NCBI GenBank assembly: GCA_025617745.1
Contig: CM046870.1
Location: 5,173,618 to 5,237,617, forward strand
Origin: Heliocidaris erythrogramma
Taxonomy: Eukaryota; Echinodermata; Echinoidea; Camarodonta; Echinometridae
Direction: 5' to 3'
Length of the DNA: 64,000 nt
A program made the translations under genes and the position numbers. Positions within the stretch are counted from its first letter, which is position 1, and every line of letters starts with the position of its first letter. The notes beneath the pieces are model-generated. The model made no database searches, had not been told where the DNA came from, and saw only the letters and a list, made by a program, of their open reading frames with translations. This document shows, piece after piece, positions 21,550-34,390 of the stretch.

Positions 21550-22930
21550 TGTTTTCTTCTTTATTGCAGGGCTATGATAGCGCCAGGTTGCCTCGGGAAA
21601 ACGGGAGGAGGAAAGAGAAATGCATGACTGAACAGAGAGAGAAAGAGAGAGCGAGAAAGAAAAAGGAAGAGAGATATGGGCGGAGTGAAGACAAGAGGAG
21701 AGGCAACAGAAGTAAACAGATTTGGGGGAAGGGGGGGGGGGGGAAGGAGGCGAAGATGAGAGTGAATAGGAGTATGGGGAAAGTTAGAGAAAAGGGAGAG
21801 AAGACCAGACAATAGGAAAAGCAGAGAGAGATGAGGGAAGGTGATGAGAGAGAGAGAGAGAATGAGAAAGCATCTACACATCAAGATTCTATAAGGAAAT
21901 TTTGTCCCGAAGTTTTCTTATCTCCTTTCTTTTCCATTCTTTTCCATTCTTTTCCATTCTTTTCCATTCTTTTCCTTTCTTTTCAATTCTTTTCTTAGCT
22001 CTCATCTACCTGATAGTAGGCCTAGCTTTCAGCTGGCTGCATTATCAGCCGCAGTAGGATCAGGAGGAATGGTTCCTCTCGATTCGGAAAACCGGAAATA
22101 ATATGCACTCGCAACTGATAGTGCAATGTTTAGCTCGCTGTGCACGTGTATGGCATGCAAAGCCAGGAAGGTTATATTTGCAAAGAGGGATTAACTCTGT
22201 GTATTCTGTAGTATGCTCTGCACGAATTGACATGTGAAGGAAAAAGCTCGAAAAGTCTGATTTCGACGGCACGTGGGAGCAAGGATGGACGATTCATAAA
22301 CCATTTTTAATACTTCGATATAGCCAGTGCAAAAATGTGGTATACACACAGCCCCCCCCCCCCCACTAAGCCCCTCCACTTTCAAAGACGTTCCGCGGTC
22401 CCTGACTCTTTGGCTGGGCCACAGTGGGTGTTCCCAAAATAAGTTTATTTTAATAAAGAGTAGAAAAGATACAGAGAAAGAGTTCAAACAATTAAGTTAG
22501 AAGAAAATCAGAGAACTAAAGAAGGAAAATCATTTACCAAGTTCTAAGGATGAATTTTTTCTGCATGCTTCAGTGCCGTCACCAGCTTTTTTCAAGGGGG
22601 GGGGGGGGGGTGCCTTTTGGGAAAAAAAGACAAAACTTACCAACTAAGAGTGGGCACACAAATGAAGGTTTGTCAAAAGGTCTCGCCAGCTTCTCTAAAA
22701 GTCGCTCAGAAGGGGGGGGGGGGGGGGGGCGACAATTTTTTTTTTCGCCAGACCTTCAAAATTCGCTCAGGGGGGGGGGGGGGGGGGGGGAGGGGTTATG
22801 GGGGTCCAGTTTTCCTCCATAATTCCCTGACAAGCAAAAAAAAAAAAAAGCAAACAAAAAAATGACGACGGCCATGTGCTTGAAGCTTCTGACCTTCAGC
22901 TTAGAATCCTCCCACCCCCCCCCCCCCGAA
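21550..22930. other. purine-rich and homopolymer DNA before the Acl4-like gene
   Basis: 21590-21880 is G/A-rich with a (GA)n tract near 21847-21862. 21920-21985 is a (TTTTCCATTC)n-like microsatellite. 22350-22930 holds several poly-G or poly-C runs and part of the CATAATTCCCTGACAAGC repeat family also found near 30720 and 46850. No gene is supported; open frames here are compositional. Confidence 0.6.
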
Positions 22931-23119
22931 AAAAAACCCCGCACATAACTGTCACGTTACATGTTCAAACTATGTGTATGTCATACTACACTTATTTAAG
23001 GTGCTCAGTGGAGCTAGGTAATCCCTCTCTGAACTATACGTTCTCTGATATATTAGCAGTGTGTCTCTGCTGAAAACTTAACTGATTCGGTACTATTGTT
23101 GTTCATCTATCCAGTAAAT

Positions 23120-23813
23120 ATGGGAGGTTCCAAGGCACAAAGGAGAAAGAGAGGAAAGCATAGAAACACAAACACCAGAAAACACGGTAAATTATGATAT
23201 TGTATTATCAATAAGCGCTTCGAAATTAAAGAGTTTGTGATAATGTAGTCCCATATGTTCATATTTAGGTTAGAATATTCTATGTCATCCATTGTTCGTG
23301 ATTATTGTCTATTAAATGATGATGAAGGTTGTTGTTGTTATTACTGTTGCTGTTGGTTTTTTTTTTAGTTATGATGATGATGCCGATGACATGGTATGAT
23401 GATGATGATGATGCTGATGATGAAGATGATTGATGATGATTGATGATGATGATGAAGATGATTGATGATGATAATGATTGATGATGATGATTGATGATGA
23501 TTGATGATGAAGATGATTGATGATTATAATGATTGATGATGAAGATGATGATGACGATGATGATGATGATTGATGATGACGATGATGATTGATGATGACA
23601 ATGATTGATGATGATTGATGATGATAATGATTGATGATGAAGATCATTGGTGATGATTGATGATGATTGATGATGATGATGATTGATGGTGTTGATTGAT
23701 GATTACGATGATGATGGTGGTGATGATGATGATGATTGATGATGATTGATGATGAAGATGATTGGTGATGATTGATGATAATTGATGAAGATGATGATTG
23801 ATGATGATGATTG

Positions 23814-23845
<32 letters not shown>

Positions 23846-26800
23846 GGTGATGATGATGATGATTGATGATGATTGATGATGATGATGATGATGATCTTGC
23901 CCTCTTATTCTGGTTCTGTTTCCTTGGTTACAGAAGATGGAACTCCAATGAGCAGAAAAGAATTTCAAGATATGGTGGAACAGAGAAGGCAAGAGAAGAA
24001 AGCAGCTAAGAAAACCTCAAGTCAGTTCAGTATAGATCAACTGCTTGAAAAGGTTAGAAGATATCCAGTCAATTCAATATTGATCGACTGCATGGACATG
24101 ATGGGAATATTAAGATGTTCAGTGAAATTAGAGTAGATAAACTTAGGCCAAAAAAAAAAAATTGTTGTATTGGCGTAACCCGCCCGACCCTAAAAATGTC
24201 GCCGACCCTAGGTTTTTTGGGGTTTTTTTTACTATTGATATCGCCTATCGTGCTGCCTTTGCGATCGCGATCGTGATCGAAAACCCGGAAGTGCTGCGGA
24301 CAGAACTAGCTGCGTGTATTATGTATTATACTGTCGTAAAAAAAATTAAAAAAAAAAAAAAAAATCCCGACCGACCGACCCTATTTTTCAGAGACCTGTT
24401 ACGCCAATACAACAATTTTTTTTTGTTGGCCTTATTCAACTACTGTGAAAGATTAAAATGATGTTAAATAAATAACAGATTGAATTCAGGCAATCACCTT
24501 TTCTTACTTTGTGTCATTGAAGGTCCACTTGAAATACATGTATGTATACATGATGACTCGGTGTATTAAAAAAATTGTTCTCAGGAGCTCTTTATTCATT
24601 TAGTCTTGTGTATGTGAGATGTACTGTGACATTTCCTATCTATTTTATTTAATTTCTTTACCAGAGCTCTTTATTAGTTTTCTAGAACTATTAACACTGA
24701 CGACTCCTTTTTTTCCCACCGTACAAAGCTGACTATTTTTTGTAGTTATGGTAATATAAATAATAATCACTTGATTTTTCATTTAAAAACGAACCAGTAC
24801 ATGCTAGTCATGTTTGTATCCAATGCATTGCTTATAGGTTGATGAATACCTCGATACCTTCGAGTATGAGATGGCTCAGAAGTTTTGCCAGAGGGCGCTA
24901 CAGATGGATCCAGACAATGTGAGGGCTCTGGAGTCATCTGGGAACCTCCTAGCAGAACTTGGTGATACAGATGGAGCTAGGAGAATATCCTCTTCACAAA
25001 CCATTCCGCTTATATTATATCTATAAATGCACCAATACCTTTAACCATCTTTGAGGGGTCTTACTTGCATTATGCAATATATAATTTATGGGGTTCTGCC
25101 AATTAAACATACATGTAGCACCCATTACAAATTGTTGGGTTGGCAATGCCACGCAACAAATAACAAAACAAAAAAATAAATGATTACTGTCAAATAGATT
25201 TGAGGTCAACATAACAGTGATCAAACTTCAGTGTGATACCTACCATTTTAACCTTCTTTTTTCTTTAGTGGGGGGGGGGGGGGGGCAGTTATTAACATTC
25301 AAAAGTGCTGAGTACTTCTTTCAAAACATTTTTTTTTTTCATGTAGTAGTACAATATTGCTGGTACTTGACTCCATGCCTTATTATCTTTGTATTACAAG
25401 TGGGTCACAATACTCTGCCGTTTGCAAATCATCTTAAATTTTCCACACACTTGAAACTTTCTATGCCTACAAAGTTTCAGTTCATAAGCCAGTTCGGGGT
25501 TGCAATCTGAGCATGAGCAGATAAAGGTCATCTGTACCAAATTCTAAAACCCACTGACACTAATATTCGATATGTGCTCATGAATGTCATGTAATCATTA
25601 TTCAATTATGCACTAATGGTGCATTCCATGATATCCAGGTGGAAGTATTCTTTTTAAAGGGGGAAACAAAAGCTATTCATGAGGCACCTCTATCACTCCC
25701 AGAGTTATTTTTCTGAAGTGCACATAAAGGGACCCTCCATGTCTAAAATATCTGTGGATATTTGGGGTCATTTGTACCATGCGCTAACCCCGAACTGGCT
25801 TATTGGTAGGCCTCTTTTGAATCATACTGTTCGCATGCAAAGAGACTTGTGTTATAGGGGTAAACAGTTTTTGATGTACTACAATTATTATGAAAAGATT
25901 CCTTGACCATGTTCTATGCACTGCTTTGGCCGTGCAATAACAGTTTGTCCTGAGGAAGGCTTCTCAAAATACATGTACATGGGTCAACTACACGAAGGGC
26001 TAGAAGGGCTCCAATTTTTCCAGAAAGGTGTCGAACTTATGGTCAAAGAACGGGATGGTAAAGAGGTAAGCCATTCACAATATGCACTGCTGTAATTCCA
26101 GAGAATTTGGAACAGATTTATATTTGTGGCAAGAAACTTTGCAAGTTGCACAAATTCTTTTGTTGGGATTCAATTTTTTTCTGCCATGAAATTTCAGAAG
26201 CCTGCACCACTTGCAAAATTTACAAATTTTCATGGACATGAAAGTTAACATGTTACATTTTTAATATCATATGTTGTCTTGGAAATGTACATCAATTTAT
26301 CTTTAAGTGTTAGAGGAAACATGAACAGCCCCTCCCCCCTCCTCAAGCCAAATCAAGATCAAAACTAAATGAATACACAAACGTTCAAAGCTTATGGGGA
26401 TCTACAGTATACCACTCCAGTATATAATATTTAGAGCTTTATAGCATGGACTAAAAATATAGATAATCATGAAGTGAAATAGCTTGTAACATGGGTTGTA
26501 TAAAGTTTCATATTTCTTATTGAATTTAAACAGAAAGAAGAAAACGGAGCATCATGTTCCTCCGATAGCAGTCCTGCAAAGGTTACCAATGCAGATATTT
26601 CAAGAGCTTATTGTTCAATCGCTGAAATCTTCCTCACAGATTCTTGGTAAGTTGACATATCAAATTTCCATGGATGAAATATGAAATCGTTTCCTCCTTC
26701 AAAATATTTCATGCAAAGTGATGAAAACTTTGATAAATATAGAAATATTGTATGGACAGGATTGTTTCTAAGAACTAAATCATTAGACTGCATATAGCAT

Positions 26801-29800
26801 ATGCCACAGAGAATGGACATTTCTCTGGCCCTTTAAGGTTTCAGTTTTGGGGATGAAGAGCATGGAAAATAATTATTGTAAAAACAGAGTTGTTTCAGTT
26901 ATCCATGGAATCTGTGATGATGCTAAGGAGCTCACTCCTGTTACCCCCCCCCCCCCCCCCTAAAAAAAGGGGGGAACCCTGTTACCAAAAGACTGTTTTG
27001 ATATTCTTGTTCTTTATTTTTGTTTAGCTTTGAAGATGATTCTGAGGAGAGATGTAAAAATGCTATTGATCGGGCCCTGAACGAAGACCCTCACAATGCA
27101 GAAGCACATCAACTCCTTGCTAGCTACTGGCTTAGTAAAGATAATAAACAGGTTAGTGGTAAAACCATTAGAAATGCAACTAAAGAAGAAAGAGGTCAAA
27201 ATGTTTGAGAAGATCTCATTAGGTAGTACCATGTAAAGACATGACAGTGCTGTTCTTCATACTATTTTTTATATACATTGCATTGAAAAAAAAAAAATAA
27301 TGCATACCTCACGTCAGTGAATTCTCTAGTTGTTTAGTCAAAAAAGTCAAATTTTGGGAGTATTTTCACATATTTATAATCTCTATTATTTACGCTTTCA
27401 TATTCTAGGAAAATTCATGTCACTGAATGTTGCAATCATGGTTTCTTTCTACGAAATACAAAATTTACAGCTATTTGTTTTTACCTTACAAGGAAACATC
27501 AGTTCCCAATAACTGTCCAATAATCCAAACCACATTTCAGTGTACTGTGAATGTTAACGCTTGGAACCATTTGTAGATCAGTACACAAATCTAGCTTACA
27601 TTCTTTAGTGTTGACAAGTATATTACTTTCTTCAAACCTAAGGCCTCATTCACACGTGATGCAGTAATTCCAGTAAACCACCTAAAATATGAACAACCTT
27701 TGGAAGTGTAAATGAATGGCAGGTTTGGTGAAAAAAAGTAGCTGTGTGCAACAAAGTTCCCTATGCGTAATCCGTTATCTGTGTGTTATCATATTTAAAT
27801 TTGTGACACACGCTGCGCTTCTGTCATTAAATTTTGCAGCAGCGTTTTTTTTGTTGCTGCGGATTGACACATCATGTGTGAATGTTTTTTTAAATATTGT
27901 AAAATTGACGTTGTATAGGAAGCAGTGGCATCCATCAAGAAGAGTGTATCGCTATGGCAACACCTAGAAGGAGATGGAGGAGGAGGAGGAGGAGGAGGTG
28001 GTAGTGATGAGGACATGGTAGTTGGACCGGTCCACAGCTATGAGAACAGAATAGGAGCAGCAAAGATTCTTATGGAGCTAGAGATGTGGGATGTAAGTCC
28101 ATATGTCAACAGATGCAACTGAATACTGATATTAACCAAGTAGTTTATCTAAGCCCCAAACAGAGTCAAATAAAATAATATCTGACTGAAGTATTGACTT
28201 GAGCATGGGCTTCTTATAAACCTGTATGAGTATGATATGTAGCAAATTGTGCAGTTAGGCAATGGATCTACAGCCCTGGAAAAAAATTATTAGACCAAGC
28301 TTCTGTAATAAATGTACTATAATATACATTCAAACTAATGAAAATGATTTGTCTTTGTATTTCATTGAATGAATAACAAATTCCAGCAATTATACCTTGC
28401 TATTATGATATTTTATTTCCTTCTTACCACAAATATAACACTTTCAGTAACCATTCTTGGTCTAATAATTTTTTCCATGGCTGTACTGGTTGCTGATTTT
28501 GATACTAACTGATAATGATACAATGATAGCCTGGATGTCTGTGGAATATGAGCATCTTTGCATATCAATTTGTTGTATGCTAAATCATGCATGTTTTGTC
28601 CTTGATTGCCTTGTGTTACAGGAAGCAGAAAATATTCTTCATACCCTTCTAGAAGAGGATGATGAAGTGGTCCAGGTCTGGTACATGTTAGGCCTGGTCC
28701 AGTGTGAAAGAGGAACAGAGGAATGTAAACCACCAGCAAGATATTTCCTTCATAAAGCTAAAAAGGTAAGCTACTATCCAATATCCAAGTCTTGATATTA
28801 ATCAGGGTATGGAACACATGTTTCCCCCTCCCCCCCCCCCCCCCAAAAAAAAAAATCACTCTGGACCCCTAAAATGTTAAAATGTAAACAGAGGCTTGGT
28901 GTATATATATATGAACTTAATATTTTGATTCAGACTCACAGAAAAGTAAGCCCTAGTGTGGAGTCCTGCATCTTTAACTCTGGTTTGGGGGGAAATTATG
29001 TGATAGAGGCAAAGCCTGAATTGCTTTTTTTGGCTATGTACGTGCATGTTATTGAGGGCCAACTCTAGTCCAGATATATGTTTTGTGAAAGGAGATTTAT
29101 CAGAGAAACAGATAAATGAAGGTGTGAGGAAAATGTGATAACTAAGAAGAAATTTATGGGATCTTTTTAATTATGTTAACAATGGTGAAGATTGTTACTT
29201 AATGGAGGCAAATTTACAACTCTGCTCTGAGTTTGTGATGTCATCCCCTCATTCATCAGTGATGATGATGACATTGGTGGTGATGATGATGATGATGATG
29301 ATTAAGTTATGATGATGATGACAGTTATGATGATGATGATGATGATGATGACAGTTATGATGATGATAAGTAGTTATGATGATGATGATGACAGTTATGA
29401 TAATGACAGTGATGATGATAATGATGATAATGATGATTACAATCATGATGATGATGATGATGATGATAATCATGATGCTGGTGCTGATGATATTGATGTG
29501 CATTGAGTTGTTCAGCTAATGTTCAGCATTGCAGCTCTGTTGTGCATTGAGTTGTGATGATGAGCAGGTATTGGTGCACATACGTCAGATTTTGAATATC
29601 ACAAGTATTATTTGTGTCTTTTCCAGCTCTACTGCGCATTGAGTTGCGATGACGAGCAAGTATTGGTGCACATAGATGAGCTTCTTGCATCACTAGGCCC
29701 TGGAGACGGCGATCAAGACGACTGGATGGAGAGACAGGCAAGAGAAGAGGAAGAGGAAGAAGATAGAGAAGATGGAGATATAGATAGTGAAGCATCATCA

Positions 29801-29824
29801 GATGAAGAAGAGATGGAACATTGA
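23120..29824 (+). CDS. TPR protein, probable Rpl4 assembly chaperone (Acl4-like), nine exons, complete
   Basis: Exons 23120-23186, 23934-24052, 24838-24984, 25922-26065, 26534-26646, 27028-27151, 27919-28092, 28622-28765 and 29627-29824 join in phase to give 409 aa. The N-terminus is basic (MGGSKAQRRKRGKH). Exons 3-9 encode TPR-like helix pairs, for example CQRALQMDPDNVRALESSG, AITVCPEEGFSKYMYMGQL and AIDRALNEDPHNAEAHQL. A Gly9 tract sits at about residues 258-266. The tail is strongly acidic (REEEEEEDRED to the end). TPR order, length and acidic tail match the yeast Acl4 family, nuclear/cytosolic chaperones that hold newly made ribosomal protein L4; the substrate here is inferred. Eight introns: seven are GT-AG and the third is AT-AC. 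A poly(A) signal lies 91 bp after the stop. Confidence 0.78.
23374..23891. repeat. (TGA)n/(TGATGATTGATGA)n microsatellite in intron 1 of the Acl4-like gene
   Basis: About 500 bp of imperfect TGATGA with interspersed TTGA units ends some 40 bp before exon 2. The long His/Ser frame on the minus strand is an artefact of this repeat. A similar but shorter tract lies at 29261-29490 in the last intron. Confidence 0.92.
24146..24431. mobile_element. MITE with TTA target duplication in intron 2 of the Acl4-like gene
   Basis: The left end GGCCAAAA..TTGTTGTATTGGCGTAAC pairs with the right end GTTACGCCAATACAACAA..GGCC. TTA flanks both sides (24143-24145, 24432-24434). A 3-bp TTA duplication is typical of PIF/Harbinger elements. 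The 286-bp interior is non-coding. Confidence 0.75.
24985..25921 (+). other. AT-AC intron, U12 (minor spliceosome) type
   Basis: Exon 3 ends AGG AGA and is followed by ATATCCTCTT, one base from the U12 5' consensus. Before exon 4 the sequence TTCCTTGAC (25899-25907) matches the U12 branch site. Its branch A at 25906 is 15 nt from the terminal AC (25920-25921). No usable GT or AG exists at the positions needed to keep the TPR frame, whereas the AT-AC boundaries join GARR to CFGRAITVCPEEG in phase 0. The intron also contains the MITE at 25484-25803. Confidence 0.85.
25484..25803. mobile_element. 320-bp inverted-terminal repeat element, copy 1
   Basis: The ends are ATAAGCCAGTTCGGGGTT and the inverted AACCCCGAACTGGCTTAT. 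The copies at 32702-33022 (opposite orientation) and 40929-41247 are nearly identical over the whole length. Non-coding; the transposase source is unknown and I see no certain target duplication. Confidence 0.85.
28271..28483. mobile_element. Tc1-like MITE (213 bp) in intron 7 of the Acl4-like gene
   Basis: The ends are CAGCCCTGGAAAAAA..TTATTAGACCAA and the inverted TTGGTCTAATAATTTTTTCC..GGCTG, flanked by TA (28269-28270 and 28484-28485). This TIR type is familiar from Tc1 elements. The interior is AT-rich and non-coding. Confidence 0.8.
29535..29583 (+). other. partial duplicate of exon 9 of the Acl4-like gene
   Basis: About 90 bp before exon 9, an AG is followed by a near copy of the first 48 bases of that exon. 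It encodes LCCALSCDDEQVLVHI against LYCALSCDDEQVLVHI. Four of the changed codons are silent, one is Tyr to Cys. The copy then diverges and has no matching donor in the right place, although GAGCAG|GTATTG is donor-like. Confidence 0.8.
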
Positions 29825-29914
29825 CAAGGAGTGCTCCAACCAAAATTGTATTTAAAGAGAGAACTTATTTATAGCAAAGAAATAGTTAATAACAAGTTAA
29901 TAACCAAAAAATTA

Positions 29915-29920
29915 AATAAA
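29915..29920 (+). terminator. poly(A) signal AATAAA of the Acl4-like gene
   Basis: AATAAA lies 91 bp after the stop codon in an A/T-rich 3' end, a normal spacing for an animal mRNA. It is the first canonical signal seen after the stop. Confidence 0.55.
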
Positions 29921-30589
29921 CAAATAATAGAAGATAAAATGAAAACATTACCCTTATATTCTCTTTAATCCTTGACCATTTGAATGTGTCATATAGTTTT
30001 GGAGGTGAATCCTTTGTGAGATGTTTCGGCATTATCTTTTGATCCAGAATGCTATGCATTACACATAATACATAAGTATAAAGAGCAAAAATCACAGAAA
30101 ATTTTGAGAACACTGCTGTTCGTGAATAAGAACGATTTAGTTGAAAATAAGCATTAAAGTGCTTGAATAGACCTGTTTACTAAGTTATTAAAATTTTATG
30201 CATACTTTTGAAACAAAGGTTGTTCTTGACAACCTGAAAGCTTGCCAGAGGCTTGTCAGACATAGCAACAAGTAATGTATGCAAACTGGATTCCAAGTAT
30301 TGTAGTTCATTCATTAATAACAGGTTAATGGAATACCTCGTTACTAGGTCCCCAGGAAAGAAACATCCATAAATTTGAATCACTTAGTAAACATACATTT
30401 TGGTCTTTAATAAACTAAAAGTGAAATATGAAAAATGTAATTGGTGCCAATTTGATGAATCGAAGCAGATTCATTTAGACCTTTAGAAAATGCTGAACTG
30501 CTATGGGTTAAGGTAGAGTAAACCATAGAAATTGATGACATGCCATATTTTGTAAAAACCAAAAAGGTTAGAAATTTGATCAGTGGCAG

Positions 30590-30890
30590 ATTTTTTTTCT
30601 TGGGCACATCCGCCCCGTGCCCCCCTCCCCCCTTTTGGAAGAAAAGTAGCACTGTGTCTCCACTTTTGGCGATTGTATCCCCCCCCCTTTTGAACGAAAT
30701 ACCTTTTTTTTTGCGTGTCAGAGAATTATGGAGGAAAACTGGACCCCCAAACCCCCCCCCCCCCCCCCCCCACCCACTGAGCTGGCAAGTCCAAAAAAAT
30801 ACGGGTCTCCTCCAAGCAGTTTCTAAAAGTTGACAAACCTGCATTTTGTGTGCCCCCCCCCCTTAATACAAAATGCAGGATCCACCCCTG
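30590..30890. repeat. dispersed G/C-run repeat, copy
   Basis: The words GGCACATCCGCCCCGTGCC, GAGAATTATGGAGGAAAACT and CTCCAAGCAGTTTCTAAAAG and several poly-C runs match (partly inverted) the families near 22560-22850 and 46690-47040. These copies end in purine or pyrimidine tracts and look like one degenerate non-coding family. Confidence 0.65.
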
Positions 30891-30952
30891 AATTTGATTA
30901 TCATGATATTCAAATTTCTTGAGGGTAGAAGAAACCCCAATTCATCAGAATA

Positions 30953-31052
30953 CAGTGGAAACACGGTATAAAGAGCTTTGATATAACAAGATTCCTGATG
31001 TAAGAAGGTAATTTTGCTGTCCCAAGGTCCTCGTTATAGTGCGTTTCCCCTG
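30953..31052. mobile_element. short pogo/Tigger-like MITE (100 bp)
   Basis: CAGTGGAAACACGGTATAA at the left pairs imperfectly with the CGTTATAGTGCG..CCCCTG end at the right, flanked by TA. It is related to the element at 21269-21443. Confidence 0.6.
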
Positions 31053-31989
31053 TAGCCATTCATCTTTCTTCTCATTCCATCATATGGTTCTAATACTTCC
31101 CTTTATCAAACTTATAAAAAGTAATTTCACATGTTTGAAGTACTTACTTCTTTTAATGTTTGATTCTTATATTCCAACGCTACAATGCCATTCTGAATAA
31201 AATCAACAGATTTTTTTATTCGGATTGTGGTAAGCTTCTTAATTCTACAGATTAAACAAAGTGAATTGGTTCCCATGTCGACTTCAACAATGACTTAAGG
31301 TATTTGCTGGCAATTTTGAGGGTAAGAGGGAGCTCAGGAATTAATCAACCAGTTTAACAAAATTGTACTCAATAGAATACATTGCCATTTCTTTGCCTTT
31401 ATTAAGTACGATTTGTTATGTACAAATACATAGTGCCTACATGTATGGATGTGTGTTGGTAAGTAGTTCTCGAGAAATACTTTGTCCATGAAGCGGAAAA
31501 AATTGTGTATGGTGGTGTAGGTAATCCCATTAAAGAGGGATTAGAGTCCATGAGCCGTTCTTATTCTGCACTTAAAATGATGCTGGATTTCATGATTCTA
31601 TCAAATTATCCACTAGGTCTGAGATTTATGAAGAAAGGAACATGAGAAATGGGAAGAGGGGAAGGAAAACAGACTTAACCCTAAAAGGGTCGGGGGGTGG
31701 AATCCATCCCCTCTGGACGTTTGCCGCGATATGTTCAAGGATAATTTTTTTTTTCGCTGCGAGCTTTTTTTACTTTATCGCCTGCAGTCTTATGCATCTT
31801 TTGATATCAAATTTATAAAATTTCGACCAACGGGTAGTGCACAGCATCAAAAATTGCTGCGCTGCTTGCAGCTAAAATGGTAATTTCTCCATCTGTATTG
31901 TACACAATGCAGAATTGTCTTTTCATGAATATGTAAATCAATTAGCGATGATTCAAAAACTAGTAAATAAAGAAGCTTAATGGGAGGAA

Positions 31990-32125
31990 TTTTAATTTGT
32001 ACAAAAATTTTTAAGGTGTTATACTCCCAGGGTTAAAGATTTTTTTCTGACTTGTGATTTTCATTAGACATCGAGCATACGATCTTTAACCCTGGGAGTA
32101 TAACGCCTAAAAATTTTACAAATTC
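31990..32125. repeat. inverted-repeat element
   Basis: AAATTTTTAAGGTGTTATAC followed by TCCCAGGGTTAAAGAT pairs with ATCTTTAACCCTGGGA followed by GTATAACGCCTAAAAATTT. Arms are about 50 bp around a 40-bp centre. Confidence 0.8.
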
Positions 32126-32701
32126 AAAAACTGTTTGAGATTTATATATGTAACTTTACAGGGTTATTCTTTATAAGATACTCTGCCAAGTTGCAGAAAT
32201 TTCCGTCACTCCATGGTCGAGAGGGAGAGAGAGAAAGGGTCAAGAGAGAAGAGAGACTTCAGTAAAGACATATTTGAGGATTTGATTATATCTTGAGCTT
32301 TGGAAATGATGGGAAATATATTCTCACAGAATCAAACAAACTTCAAGAGTACGAATCATAATATCTGCCAGGTTTTGGTTGAATATGTTAAATAGCCAAG
32401 TAATAAACAAATATGTAGGAACTGAACTAGCAGTCCATACATGGAGATACACTGTATGTTATTTTATGATATGCAAATGTGAATTGTAATTTTCAGTGAA
32501 TAAGATTTCTTACCATATTGGGGTTAGTACACGTGACTTAATTTTGCTGGTTCAAAGTGCCCATCTACTGCACAATAAACAATAATTAAGAATGAAGCTA
32601 GTTTCTTTTGAAAGGCAATTCGATTGGTAGAATTCAAGACTCATTAAACCTAGACCTACAGACGGGAAGAAGGGAGAGAAATTGATATATGCTTTGAGAC
32701 A

Positions 32702-33022
32702 ATAAGCCAGTTCGGGGTTAGCGCATGGTACAAATGACCCCAAATATCCACAGATATTTTAGACATGGAGGGTCCCTTTATGTGCACTTCAGAAAAATAA
32801 CTCTGGGAGTGATAGAGGTGCCTCATGAATAGCTTTTGTTTCCCCCTTTAAAAAGAATACTTCCACCTGGATATCATGGAATGCACCATTAGTGCATAAT
32901 TGAATAATGATTACATGACATTCATGAGCACATATCGAATATTAGTGTCAGTGGGTTTTAGAATTTTGGTACAGATGACCTTTATCTGCTCATGCTCAGA
33001 TTGCAACCCCGAACTGGCTTAT
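32702..33022. mobile_element. 320-bp inverted-terminal repeat element, copy 2
   Basis: Same family as 25484-25803, in the opposite orientation; it ends ..AACCCCGAACTGGCTTAT. Confidence 0.85.
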
Positions 33023-33924
33023 TCCGGAAAGAAGATTTTAACCTTTCAGTCACTAAACCACCCGGAACCACCCTTCTTATTACTCCCGGAACCGCCCGGA
33101 ACCGCCCGGGACCGCCCGTGGACTTTGACCCGTGTAACACTGCTACTTATGTATTGCAGTTGATATCGGGCGCTGAAACTTTGTGTTATCTTTACACATA
33201 GGCCATTTAGAATCCGCATTGAAGTGATGCAATACTGTGGAAAGATTTTGCGGACAGCAGAGAGTCCATGCCGCAAGATGGCTTACTGAGACTAAGTTCA
33301 GTGAGTAAATGAATACAATACGCGTAATCCTTAGTGACTAAAGGGTTAAGAAGTGGAAAAGATAGCTAGAAATATTTACAAAGGGGGAAGATCAAGACAG
33401 AAAGTATACAGGAGGTGACTTTCAGAGAGGGAGAGAGTTGAAATAAATCCATTCAAATTAGATTGAAGAATTGTAGAATGAAGAAAACAACTACATAAAC
33501 ATAGTCTTTTATGAGTATTTATTACATCTTATTCTTTTTTTATATATATATATATATATACATTGTATAGACAGAGAATACAGGTACAAATACGTATAGG
33601 ATACGTGATTTTGAAATATTTGCTTATGCTACACTGCCCATTTTTTTCATTTTCGGGAGATTGAATGTACATGTATGATTCCCAGAGAAGTCCATCCAGG
33701 GTTTCATAATTGTGCTACTAGAATGACCTGAGTTGAGAAAAAAGATTACTATCTTTACTATCAAATGTATTTTGTTTGAATGTATTTCTGGGGTTTTTTC
33801 TAGCCAGTCATATAGCAATGGATTCCAAGTACTTGTGTTTGTTTGTTTTAATTTCAAGGGACGATGAAGACAGTCATATATTTTCTTAGTACTGTATGAA
33901 ACATATAAATACTCTACCTTAAAG

Positions 33925-34325
33925 AGAAGGTCGAGTTCTGGGAAAGGTGAAAAATAATTTATGAGCTTTCTCATTCCTTTTACGTCAGTTTGGAAGAACA
34001 TCATAGTAGAAACATCCCCTGAAAAGGATTGCTCTTCAAATGTCCTCATATTCAAGACATGATGAGAAATAGCTGAAATGTTCGGGGCTGAAAGTGTGTG
34101 GCATGTGTGCAGTCCCATATACCCATTTCTGTGTGCAGTGCATGTGCTTCCCAGCAAGATTGGGTCAATTTCTTATCATTTTGATGATTCCAAAACCTCA
34201 CAGTATACACAAATTCTTATGTAGACATGATCAACCTTTCCCAATTGCTTTGGGACCGTTTCTTTCACAATGTAATCACATGACCAGAACTCAACTTTTA
34301 TCTTTAACTTCATCCTGCTGATTAC
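33925..34325. repeat. about 390-bp dispersed repeat (pair with 37345-37715)
   Basis: Both segments share, in the same order, GAGTTCTGGGA, TGAGCTTTCTCATTC, CCCCTGAAAAGGATTGCTC, GTCCCATATAC, TGTGTGCAGTGCATGTG, ATTCTTATGT and CATGACCAGAACTCAACTTT. A shorter inverted relative lies at 41565-41690. It is an interspersed non-coding repeat of unknown class. Confidence 0.75.
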
Positions 34326-34390
34326 AGTTTGATATTGGTATACGGTAACATAGATGATGGTATACTTTCCCATAGACCACAGCCCAAGTT

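Noticed and set aside
23369..23992. 207-codon His/Ser-rich open frame on the minus strand
   Set aside because: It is a translation of the (TGA)n microsatellite in an Acl4-like intron and overlaps exon 2 on the other strand.
29309..29506. Acidic Asp-rich frame in the last Acl4-like intron
   Set aside because: It is a (GATGAT)n microsatellite; the genuine acidic tail is in exon 9.
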